From Rhabditoides inermis (taxonomy: Eukaryota; Nematoda; Chromadorea; Rhabditida; Rhabditidae), in assembly GCA_963966185.1 (NCBI GenBank), contig CAWZYM010000341.1:407001-471000 (forward strand): a DNA stretch of 64,000 nucleotides, read 5' to 3'. Below, in pieces: positions 21,331 to 33,100 of this stretch (position 1 is its first letter; the number at the start of each line of letters is the position of its first letter). The translations under genes and the position numbers were made by a program. A model generated the notes under the pieces. The model had not been told where the DNA came from and made no database searches. It was given only the letters and a program-made list of their open reading frames with translations.

Positions 21331-22206
21331 CATTATCTTTTAAAGGAACAGTGGCGACTTATTTTTGACTTGAAGTATTTTTTAAAATCATATAAACCTA
21401 ACACATTTGCAATTTTCGCGAAAGAACGACGATTCTGCGTTACTTTTGAATCTGCAAATGTCAAGAATGCAGCTGAAAATTTGAGCTCAAAATTGGTCCC
21501 ACCACGAATAGCCTACCACCCAACGTTTCAATACTGCAAAAATTGGGGTTGGAGACATAAGCGCAAATGAACGAAGGCCTTTCACTTGCTTCATGGCTCA
21601 GTGCATGTGCGCTGCGTTGTGGCACCGAGCTCGCTGGTTCGATTCCCGTTCCCGCCAAACGTTTTGCTCGTGTGAGAATGAGGAGTTGTGGCAGATTGTT
21701 GCAGAAACAAGTCGCCACTGTTCCTTTAAAAATACTTCCGTAAAAAGTGTTGTTTGTGTTAACCTGATTCAAGAAAAGCGCATGCATATATTATTAATTT
21801 TTGAAAAATCGAATCGTAAACACCTGAACATGAAAACTAACACAAACTTGCTCTTTCAAAACGTTGAATAATTGTTGAATAATTAATGTTGAATAATTCC
21901 ATGTTTTTTTGACATTTTTATACCTGAAACATTGAGTCAAACAACATCACGATTAACATATTGTTTTATTGATAAACCATGATTAATAAACCGCAAAAAA
22001 ACACTAAATAAACAAAACAATCGTATTATTCTGAATGTAACGTGTAACTATTCTATAATCGTTTGAAAGAGCAAGTTTGTGTTAGTTTTCATGTTCAGGT
22101 GTTTACGATTTGATTTTTCAAAAATTAATAATATATGCATGCGCTTTTCTTGAATCAGGTTAACACAAACAACACTTTTTACGGAAGTACTTTTAAAAGA
22201 TAATAT
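21331..22206. mobile_element. Foldback MITE, copy 2, interrupted by a nested element
   Basis: Same family as 11170-11635. The left arm (21331-21343 plus 21726-21868) pairs with the right arm (about 22062-22206): AAAAATACTTCCGTAAAAAG against CTTTTTACGGAAGTACTTTT, then the shared AAAAGCGCATGCAT and ACACAAACTTGCTCT blocks. A 382-bp element with TTAA duplications splits the left arm. No coding capacity. Confidence 0.85.
21344..21725. mobile_element. piggyBac-like non-autonomous element nested in the MITE (TTAA target)
   Basis: 382 bp with 17-bp terminal inverted repeats AGGAACAGTGGCGACTT / AAGTCGCCACTGTTCCT, flanked by TTAA at 21340-21343 and 21726-21729. Removing it with one TTAA restores the MITE arm (TTATCTTTTAAAAATACTTCC, matching the opposite arm). 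A TTAA duplication is the hallmark of piggyBac-type transposition. Inside, at about 21593-21657, is a tRNA-like stretch with an A-box-like GGCTCAGTGC and a B-box-like GGTTCGATTCC. No transposase. Confidence 0.88.
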
Positions 22207-22309
22207 ATGTCCTTTTGTTGAATTTCATAGAAATTTTCTCTCTCATCTTCAAACATGTTCTTCTCTCATTATTTCATCAATTTCATTTCGAATTTATTCG
22301 ATATTTTCT

Positions 22310-23702
22310 CGCTTACTCGTTTTCTCGTTCTCTCCTCCTCTCCCCCTCTCCTTCCCTCCTTCCCTCCTTCTCTCTTGCTCTCCTTCCCTTCTTCTCTCCT
22401 CCTCTTCTTCTCTCCTTCCCTTCTTTCCCTCCTTCTCTCCTTCTCTCCTCCTCTCCTTCTCTTCTTCCCTCCTTCTCTCTTTCTCTCGTTCTCTCTTTCT
22501 CTAGTTGTCTCGTTAAATATCGTTCTCTCGTTCTCTCGTTCTCTAGTTATATCGTTATATCGTTATATCGTTATATCGTTATATCGTTATATCGTTATAT
22601 CGTTCTCTCGTTCTCTCGTTCTCTCGTTCTCTCGTTCTCTCGTTCTCCCGTTCTCTCGTTCTCTCGTTCTCTCGTTCTCCCTTTCTCTCGTTCTCTCGTT
22701 TTCTCGTTCTCTCCGTCTCTCCGCCTCTTCTTCTCTCCTTCCCTCCTTCCCTCCTTCCCTCCTTCCCTCCTTTTCTCTTTCTCTCGTTCTCTAGTTCTCT
22801 CGTTCTCTCTTTCTCTCGTTCTCTCGTTATATCGTTATATCGTTCTCTCGTTCTCTCTTTCTCTCGTTCTCTCGTTCTCTCGTTCTCTCGTTCTCTCCTT
22901 CTCTCGTTCTCTCGTTTAATCGTTCTCTCCGTATCTCCGTCTCTCCTTCTCTCCTTCTCTCCTTCCCTCTTTTCCTCCTTCTCTCTTTCTCCCTTTCTCT
23001 CGTTTTCTAGTTCTCTCGTTATATCGTTCTCTCGTTCTCTCGTTCTCTTGTTCTCTCGTTCTCTCTTTCTCTCGTTCTCTCCTTAACTCGTTCTCTCTTC
23101 CTCTCTTTCCCTCGTTCTCTAGTTCTCTCGTTATATCGTTCTCTCGTTCTCTCGTTCTCTCGTTCTCTCGTTCTCTCGTTCTCTCGTTCTCTCCGTCTCT
23201 CCGTCTCTCCTTCCCTCCTTCCCTCCTTCTCCCTTTCTCTCTTTCTCTCTTTCTCTCGTTCTCTAGTTCTCTCGTTATATCGTTCTCTCTTTCTCTCGTT
23301 CTCCCTTTCTCTCGTTCTCTCGCTCTCTCGTTCTCTCGTTCTCTCGTTCTTTCCGTCTCTCCGTCTCTCCTTTCCTCCTTCCCTCCTTCTCCCTTTCTCT
23401 CTTTCTCTCGTTCTCTAGTTTTTTTGTTATATCGTTCTCTCTTTCTCTCGTTCTCTCTTTCTCTCGTTCTCTCGTTCTCTCGTTCTCTCGTTCTCTCGTT
23501 CTCTCGTTCTCTCGTTCTCTCGTTCTCTCTTTCTCTCTTTCTCTCTTTCTCTCTTTCTCTCGTTCTCTAGTTCTCTCGTTCTCTCGTTCTCTCGTTCTCT
23601 CGTTCTCTCGTTCTCTCGTTCTCTCGTTCTCTCGTTCTCTCTTTCTCTTTTTCTCTCTTTCTCTCTTTCTCTCTTTCTCTCGTTCTCTCTTTCTCTCTCC
23701 CC
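22310..23702 (+). repeat. Pyrimidine-rich microsatellite, (CTCTCGTT)n and relatives
   Basis: About 1.4 kb almost free of purines other than G in CGTT and A in ATATCGTT. Dominant 8-mer CTCTCGTT with blocks of ATATCGTT, CTCTCCTT and CTCCCTCC. Long Ser/Leu-rich (plus) and Arg/Glu-rich (minus) frames are artefacts of composition. Confidence 0.95.
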
Positions 23703-24135
23703 TTATCATTAATTCCTACTGATCGCCGCCACCAAAGTGCATCTGCCTCTCTCCAAACAGCGTGCTCTCTCGCATGCTCTCGCGCTCGCCCGCCAGCAGA
23801 GGGCTAGCTATTAGCTAGCGTGACTGGAAACGCTGCGCGCCCTCTCTAATACTTTTTTTATTTTATTATTTATCTTTTTCGTATATATATTTTTTTAAAC
23901 AAGGGCTTTTTTTAAACAAGAGCTCGTTGGAATTGTCTCGGCGAGCCTGATTTTTGGGCAGAGTTTCAGATTTTTTGAAACACTATCAGGGCATATGCCA
24001 CATGCTCCCAGGGCATGACTTCCGAATATCGCCAAACACCTTTAAAATCGTTCAAAACTTCTTTATAAGGTGTCTTTCGACTCCCCTTTACCTCCTCTGT
24101 CATTTAATACCTAATAATACCACGGAGTTTCACTT
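23703..24135. other. Unique spacer before the main satellite
   Basis: About 430 bp without recognised features. It contains AGCTAGCTATTAGCTAGC, a short near-palindrome around 23805-23820. Confidence 0.5.
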
Positions 24136-27100
24136 CAATGGGGTGAGAGGGAGATGTGCATGTGGTGGTTGGACTGTGCGCACTGCAATGGAGTGAGAGG
24201 GAGATGTGCATGTGGTGGGTGGACTGTGCACACTGCAATGGAATGAGAGGGAGATGTGCATGTGGTGGGTGGACTGTTCACACTGCAATGTAGTGAGAGG
24301 GAGATGTGCATGTGGTGGTTGGACTGTGCGCACTGCAATGGAGTGAGAGGGAGATGTGCATGTGGTGGGTGGACTGTGCACACTGCAATGGAATGAGAGG
24401 GAGATGTGCATGTGGTGGGTGGACTGTTCACACTGCAATGGAGTGAGAGGGAGATGTGCATGTGGTGGGTGGACTGTGCGTACTGAAATGGGGTGAGAGG
24501 GAGATGTGTATGTGGTGGGTGGGCTGTGCACACTGCAATGGAGTGAGAGGGAGATGTTCATGTGGTGGGTGGACTGTGCGTACTGCAATGGAGTGAGAGG
24601 GAGATGTGCATGTGGTGGTTGGGCTGTGCGTACTGCAATGTAGTGAAAGGGAGATGTGCATGTGGTGGGTGGACTGTGCACACTGCAATGGAGTGAGAGG
24701 GAGATGTTCATGTGGTGGGTGGACTGTGCGTACTGCAATGGAGTGAGAGGGAGATGTGCATGTGGTGGGTGGACTGTGCACACTGCAATGGAGTGAGAGG
24801 GAGATGTGCATGTGGTGGGTGGACTGTGCACACTGCAATGGAGTGAGAGGGAGATGTTCATGTGGTGGGTGGACTGTGCGTACTGCAATGGAGTGAGAGG
24901 GAGATGTGCATGTGGTGGGTGGACTGTTCACACTGCAATGTAGTGAGAGGGAGATGTGAATGTGGTGGGTGGACTGTGCGCACTGCAATGTGGTGAGAGG
25001 GAGATGTGCATGTGGTGGTTGGGCTGTGCGTACTGCAATGTAGTGAGAGGGAGATGTGCATGTGGTGGGTGGACTGTGCACACTGCAATGGAGTGAGAGG
25101 GAGATGTGCATGTGGTGGGTGGACTGTTCACACTGCAATGGAGTGAGAGGGAGATGTACATGTGATGGGTGGACTGTGCGCACTGCAATGGAGTGAGAGA
25201 GAGATGTGCATGTGGTAGGTGGACTGTGCGCACTGCAATGGAATGAGAGGGAGATGTGCATGTGGTGGTTGGGCTGTGCGTACTGCAATGTAGTAAGAGG
25301 GAGATGTGCATGTGGTGGGTGGACTGTTCACACTGCAATGGAGTGAGAGGGAGATGTGCATGTGGTAGGTGGACTGTGCACACTGCAATGGAGTGAGAGG
25401 GAGATGTGCATGTGGTGGGTGGACTGTGCGTACTGAAATGGGGTGAGAGGGAGATGTGCATGTGGTGGGTGGGCTGTGCACACTGCAATGGAGTGAGAGG
25501 GAGATGTTCATGTGGTGGGTGGACTGTGCGTACTGCAATGGAGTGAGAGGGAGATGTGCATGTGGTGGTTGGGCTGTGCGTACTGCAATGTAGTGAAAGG
25601 GAGATGTGCATGTGGTGGGTGGACTGTGCACACTGCAATGGAGTGAGAGGGAGATGTTCATATGGTGGGTGGACTGTGCGTACTGCAATGGAGTGAGAGG
25701 GAGATGTGCATGTGGTGGGTGGACTGTGCACACTGCAATGGAGTGAGAGGGAGATGTTCATGTGGTGGGTGGACTGTGCGTACTGCAATGGAGTGAGAGG
25801 GAGATGTGCATGTGGTGGGTGGACTGTGCGTACTGCAATGGGGTGAGAGGGAGATGTGAATGTGGTGGGTGGACTGTGCACACTGCAATGGAGTGAGAGG
25901 GAGATGTTCATGTGGTGGGTGGACTGTGCGTACTGCAATGGAGTGAGAGGGAGATGTGCATGTGGTGGTTGGGCTGTGCGTACTGCAATGTAGTGAAAGG
26001 GAGATGTGCATGTGGTGGGTGGACTGTGCACACTGCAATGGAGTGAGAGGGAGATGTTCATATGGTGGGTGGACTGTGCGTACTGCAATGGAGTGAGAGG
26101 GAGATGTGCATGTGGTGGGTGGACTGTGCACACTGCAATGGAGTGAGAGGGAGATGTTCATGTGGTGGGTGGACTGTGCGTACTGCAATGGAGTGAGAGG
26201 GAGATGTGCATGTGGTGGTTGGGCTGTGCGCACTGCAATGGAGTGAGAGGGAGATGTGCATGTGGTGGTTGGGCTGTGCGCACTGCAATGGAATGAGAGG
26301 GAGATGTGCATGTGGTCGGTGGTCTGTGCGCACTGCAATGGAGTGAGAGGGAGATGTGCATGTGGTGGTTGGGCTGTGCGCACTGCAATGGAGTGAGAGG
26401 GAGATGTGCATGTGGTGGGTGGACTGTGCACACTGCAATGGAGTGAGAGGGAGATGTGCATGTGGTAGGTGGACTGTGCACACTGCAATGGAGTGAGAGG
26501 GAGATGTGCATGTGGTGGGTGGACTGTGCGTACTGAAATGGGGTGAGAGGGAGATGTGCATGTGGTGGGTGGACTGTGCACACTGCAATGGAGTGAGAGG
26601 GAGATGTGCATGTGGTGGGTGGACTGTTCACACTGCAATGGAGTGAGAGGGAGATGTACATGTGATGGGTGGACTGTGCGCACTGCAATGGAGTGAGAGA
26701 GAGATGTGCATGTGGTAGGTGGACTGTGCGCACTGCAATGGAATGAGAGGGAGATGTGCATGTGGTGGTTGGGCTGTGCGTACTGCAATGTAGTAAGAGG
26801 GAGATGTGCATGTGGTGGGTGGACTGTTCACACTGCAATGGAGTGAGAGGGAGATGTGCATGTGGTAGGTGGACTGTGCACACTGCAATGGAGTGAGAGG
26901 GAGATGTGCATGTGGTGGGTGGACTGTGCGTACTGAAATGGGGTGAGAGGGAGATGTGCATGTGGTGGGTGGGCTGTGCACACTGCAATGGAGTGAGAGG
27001 GAGATGTTCATGTGGTGGGTGGACTGTGCGTACTGCAATGGAGTGAGAGGGAGATGTGCATGTGGTGGTTGGGCTGTGCGTACTGCAATGTAGTGAAAGG

Positions 27101-30100
27101 GAGATGTGCATGTGGTGGGTGGACTGTGCACACTGCAATGGAGTGAGAGGGAGATGTTCATATGGTGGGTGGACTGTGCGTACTGCAATGGAGTGAGAGG
27201 GAGATGTGCATGTGGTGGGTGGACTGTGCACACTGCAATGGAGTGAGAGGGAGATGTTCATGTGGTGGGTGGACTGTGCGTACTGCAATGGAGTGAGAGG
27301 GAGATGTGCATGTGGTGGGTGGACTGTGCGTACTGCAATGGGGTGAGAGGGAGATGTGAATGTGGTGGGTGGACTGTGCACACTGCAATGGAGTGAGAGG
27401 GAGATGTTCATGTGGTGGGTGGACTGTGCGTACTGCAATGGAGTGAGAGGGAGATGTGCATGTGGTGGTTGGGCTGTGCGTACTGCAATGTAGTGAAAGG
27501 GAGATGTGCATGTGGTGGGTGGACTGTGCACACTGCAATGGAGTGAGAGGGAGATGTTCATATGGTGGGTGGACTGTGCGTACTGCAATGGAGTGAGAGG
27601 GAGATGTGCATGTGGTGGGTGGACTGTGCACACTGCAATGGAGTGAGAGGGAGATGTTCATGTGGTGGGTGGACTGTGCGTACTGCAATGGAGTGAGAGG
27701 GAGATGTGCATGTGGTGGTTGGGCTGTGCGCACTGCAATGGAGTGAGAGGGAGATGTGCATGTGGTGGTTGGGCTGTGCGCACTGCAATGGAATGAGAGG
27801 GAGATGTGCATGTGGTCGGTGGTCTGTGCGCACTGCAATGGAGTGAGAGGGAGATGTGCATGTGGTGGTTGGGCTGTGCGCACTGCAATGGAGTGAGAGG
27901 GAGATGTGCATGTGGTGGGTGGACTGTGCACACTGCAATGGAGTGAGAGGGAGATGTGCATGTGGTAGGTGGACTGTGCACACTGCAATGGAGTGAGAGG
28001 GAGATGTGCATGTGGTGGGTGGACTGTGCGTACTGAAATGGGGTGAGAGGGAGATGTGCATGTGGTGGGTGGGCTGTGCACACTGCAATGGAGTGAGAGG
28101 GAGATGTTCATGTGGTGGGTGGACTGTGCGTACTGCAATGGAGTGAGAGGGAGATGTGCATGTGGTGGTTGGGCTGTGCGTACTGCAATGTAGTGAAAGG
28201 GAGATGTGCATGTGGTGGGTGGACTGTGCACACTGCAATGGAGTGAGAGGGAGATGTTCATATGGTGGGTGGACTGTGCGTACTGCAATGCAGTGAGAGG
28301 GAGATGTGCATGTGGTGGGTGGACTGTGCACACTGCAATGGAGTGAGAGGGAGATGTTCATGTGGTGGGTGGACTGTGCGTACTGCAATGGAGTGAGAGG
28401 GAGATGTGCATGTGGTGGGTGGACTGTGCGTACTGCAATGGGGTGAGAGGGAGATGTGAATGTGGTGGGTGGACTGTGCGCACTGCAATGTGGTGAGAGG
28501 GAGATGTGCATGTGGTGGTAGGGCTGTGCGTACTGCAATGTAGTAAGATGGAGATGTGCATGTGGTGGGTGGACTGTTCACACTGCAATGGAGTGAGAGG
28601 GAGATGTGCATGTGGTAGGTGGACTGTGCACACTGCAATGGAGTGAGAGGGAGATGTGCATGTGGTGGGTGGACTGTGCGTACTGAAATGGGGTGAGAGG
28701 GAGATGTGCATGTGGTGGGTGGGCTGTGCACACTGCAATGGAGTGAGAGGGAGATGTTCATGTGGTGGGTGGACTGTGCGTACTGCAATGGAGTGAGAGG
28801 GAGATGTGCATGTGGTGGTTGGGCTGTGCGTACTGCAATGTAGTGAAAGGGAGATGTGCATGTGGTGGGTGGACTGTGCACACTGCAATGGAGTGAGAGG
28901 GAGATGTTCATATGGTGGGTGGACTGTGCGTACTGCAATGGAGTGAGAGGGAGATGTGCATGTGGTGGGTGGACTGTGCACACTGCAATGGAGTGAGAGG
29001 GAGATGTTCATGTGGTGGGTGGACTGTGCGTACTGCAATGGAGTGAGAGGGAGATGTGCATGTGGTGGTTGGGCTGTGCGCACTGCAATGGAGTGAGAGG
29101 GAGATGTGCATGTGGTGGTTGGGCTGTGCGCACTGCAATGGAATGAGAGGGAGATGTGCATGTGGTCGGTGGTCTGTGCGCACTGCAATGGAGTGAGAGG
29201 GAGATGTGCATGTGGTGGTTGGGCTGTGCGCACTGCAATGGAGTGAGAGGGAGATGTGCATGTGGTGGGTGGACTGTGCACACTGCAATGGAGTGAGAGG
29301 GAGATGTGCATGTGGTAGGTGGACTGTGCACACTGCAATGGAGTGAGAGGGAGATGTGCATGTGGTGGGTGGACTGTGCGTACTGAAATGGGGTGAGAGG
29401 GAGATGTGCATGTGGTGGGTGGACTGTGCACACTGCAATGGAGTGAGAGGGAGATGTGCATGTGGTGGTTGGGCTGTGCGCACTGCAATGGAGTGAGAGG
29501 GAGATGTGCATGTGGTGGTTGGGCTGTGCGCACTGCAATGGAATGAGAGGGAGATGTGCATGTGGTCGGTGGTCTGTGCGCACTGCAATGGAGTGAGAGG
29601 GAGATGTGCATGTGGTGGTTGGGCTGTGCGCACTGCAATGGAGTGAGAGGGAGATGTGCATGTGGTGGGTGGACTGTGCACACTGCAATGGAGTGAGAGG
29701 GAGATGTGCATGTGGTAGGTGGACTGTGCACACTGCAATGGAGTGAGAGGGAGATGTGCATGTGGTGGGTGGACTGTGCGTACTGAAATGGGGTGAGAGG
29801 GAGATGTGCATGTGGTGGGTGGGCTGTGCACACTGCAATGGAGTGAGAGGGAGATGTTCATGTGGTGGGTGGACTGTGCGTACTGCAATGGAGTGAGAGG
29901 GAGATGTGCATGTGGTGGTTGGGCTGTGCGTACTGCAATGTAGTGAAAGGGAGATGTGCATGTGGTGGGTGGACTGTGCACACTGCAATGGAGTGAGAGG
30001 GAGATGTTCATATGGTGGGTGGACTGTGCGTACTGCAATGCAGTGAGAGGGAGATGTGCATGTGGTGGGTGGACTGTGCACACTGCAATGGAGTGAGAGG

Positions 30101-33100
30101 GAGATGTTCATGTGGTGGGTGGACTGTGCGTACTGCAATGGAGTGAGAGGGAGATGTGCATGTGGTGGGTGGACTGTGCGTACTGCAATGGGGTGAGAGG
30201 GAGATGTGAATGTGGTGGGTGGACTGTGCGCACTGCAATGTGGTGAGAGGGAGATGTGCATGTGGTGGTAGGGCTGTGCGTACTGCAATGTAGTAAGATG
30301 GAGATGTGCATGTGGTGGGTGGACTGTTCACACTGCAATGGAGTGAGAGGGAGATGTGCATGTGGTAGGTGGACTGTGCACACTGCAATGGAGTGAGAGG
30401 GAGATGTGCATGTGGTGGGTGGACTGTGCGTACTGAAATGGGGTGAGAGGGAGATGTGCATGTGGTGGGTGGGCTGTGCACACTGCAATGGAGTGAGAGG
30501 GAGATGTTCATGTGGTGGGTGGACTGTGCGTACTGCAATGGAGTGAGAGGGAGATGTGCATGTGGTGGTTGGGCTGTGCGTACTGCAATGTAGTGAAAGG
30601 GAGATGTGCATGTGGTGGGTGGACTGTGCACACTGCAATGGAGTGAGAGGGAGATGTTCATATGGTGGGTGGACTGTGCGTACTGCAATGGAGTGAGAGG
30701 GAGATGTGCATGTGGTGGGTGGACTGTGCACACTGCAATGGAGTGAGAGGGAGATGTTCATGTGGTGGGTGGACTGTGCGTACTGCAATGGAGTGAGAGG
30801 GAGATGTGCATGTGGTGGTTGGGCTGTGCGCACTGCAATGGAGTGAGAGGGAGATGTGCATGTGGTGGTTGGGCTGTGCGCACTGCAATGGAATGAGAGG
30901 GAGATGTGCATGTGGTCGGTGGTCTGTGCGCACTGCAATGGAGTGAGAGGGAGATGTGCATGTGGTGGTTGGGCTGTGCGCACTGCAATGGAGTGAGAGG
31001 GAGATGTGCATGTGGTGGGTGGACTGTGCACACTGCAATGGAGTGAGAGGGAGATGTGCATGTGGTAGGTGGACTGTGCACACTGCAATGGAGTGAGAGG
31101 GAGATGTGCATGTGGTGGGTGGACTGTGCGTACTGAAATGGGGTGAGAGGGAGATGTGCATGTGGTGGGTGGACTGTGCACACTGCAATGGAGTGAGAGG
31201 GAGATGTGCATGTGGTGGGTGGACTGTTCACACTGCAATGGAGTGAGAGGGAGATGTACATGTGATGGGTGGACTGTGCGCACTGCAATGGAGTGAGAGA
31301 GAGATGTGCATGTGGTAGGTGGACTGTGCGCACTGCAATGGAATGAGAGGGAGATGTGCATGTGGTGGTTGGGCTGTGCGTACTGCAATGTAGTAAGAGG
31401 GAGATGTGCATGTGGTGGGTGGACTGTTCACACTGCAATGGAGTGAGAGGGAGATGTGCATGTGGTAGGTGGACTGTGCACACTGCAATGGAGTGAGAGG
31501 GAGATGTGCATGTGGTGGGTGGACTGTGCGTACTGAAATGGGGTGAGAGGGAGATGTGCATGTGGTGGGTGGGCTGTGCACACTGCAATGGAGTGAGAGG
31601 GAGATGTTCATGTGGTGGGTGGACTGTGCGTACTGCAATGGAGTGAGAGGGAGATGTGCATGTGGTGGTTGGGCTGTGCGTACTGCAATGTAGTGAAAGG
31701 GAGATGTGCATGTGGTGGGTGGACTGTGCACACTGCAATGGAGTGAGAGGGAGATGTTCATATGGTGGGTGGACTGTGCGTACTGCAATGGAGTGAGAGG
31801 GAGATGTGCATGTGGTGGGTGGACTGTGCACACTGCAATGGAGTGAGAGGGAGATGTTCATGTGGTGGGTGGACTGTGCGTACTGCAATGGAGTGAGAGG
31901 GAGATGTGCATGTGGTGGGTGGACTGTGCGTACTGCAATGGGGTGAGAGGGAGATGTGAATGTGGTGGGTGGACTGTGCACACTGCAATGGAGTGAGAGG
32001 GAGATGTTCATGTGGTGGGTGGACTGTGCGTACTGCAATGGAGTGAGAGGGAGATGTGCATGTGGTGGTTGGGCTGTGCGTACTGCAATGTAGTGAAAGG
32101 GAGATGTGCATGTGGTGGGTGGACTGTGCACACTGCAATGGAGTGAGAGGGAGATGTTCATATGGTGGGTGGACTGTGCGTACTGCAATGGAGTGAGAGG
32201 GAGATGTGCATGTGGTGGGTGGACTGTGCACACTGCAATGGAGTGAGAGGGAGATGTTCATGTGGTGGGTGGACTGTGCGTACTGCAATGGAGTGAGAGG
32301 GAGATGTGCATGTGGTGGTTGGGCTGTGCGCACTGCAATGGAGTGAGAGGGAGATGTGCATGTGGTGGTTGGGCTGTGCGCACTGCAATGGAATGAGAGG
32401 GAGATGTGCATGTGGTCGGTGGTCTGTGCGCACTGCAATGGAGTGAGAGGGAGATGTGCATGTGGTGGTTGGGCTGTGCGCACTGCAATGGAGTGAGAGG
32501 GAGATGTGCATGTGGTGGGTGGACTGTGCACACTGCAATGGAGTGAGAGGGAGATGTGCATGTGGTAGGTGGACTGTGCACACTGCAATGGAGTGAGAGG
32601 GAGATGTGCATGTGGTGGGTGGACTGTGCGTACTGAAATGGGGTGAGAGGGAGATGTGCATGTGGTGGGTGGGCTGTGCACACTGCAATGGAGTGAGAGG
32701 GAGATGTTCATGTGGTGGGTGGACTGTGCGTACTGCAATGGAGTGAGAGGGAGATGTGCATGTGGTGGTTGGGCTGTGCGTACTGCAATGTAGTGAAAGG
32801 GAGATGTGCATGTGGTGGGTGGACTGTGCACACTGCAATGGAGTGAGAGGGAGATGTTCATATGGTGGGTGGACTGTGCACATTGCAATGGAGTGAGAGG
32901 GAGATGTGCATGTGGTGGGTGGACTGTGCACATTGCAATGGAGTGAGAGGGAGATGTGCATGTGGTGGGTGGACTGTGCACATTGCAATGGAGTGAGAGG
33001 GAGATGTGCATGTGGTGGGTGGACTGTGCACATTGCAATGGAGTGAGAGGGAGATGTGCATGTGGTGGGTGGACTGTTCACACTGCAATGGAGTGAGAGG

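Noticed and set aside
22215..23709. Ser/Leu-rich and Arg/Glu-rich frames
   Set aside because: Composition artefacts of a pyrimidine microsatellite.
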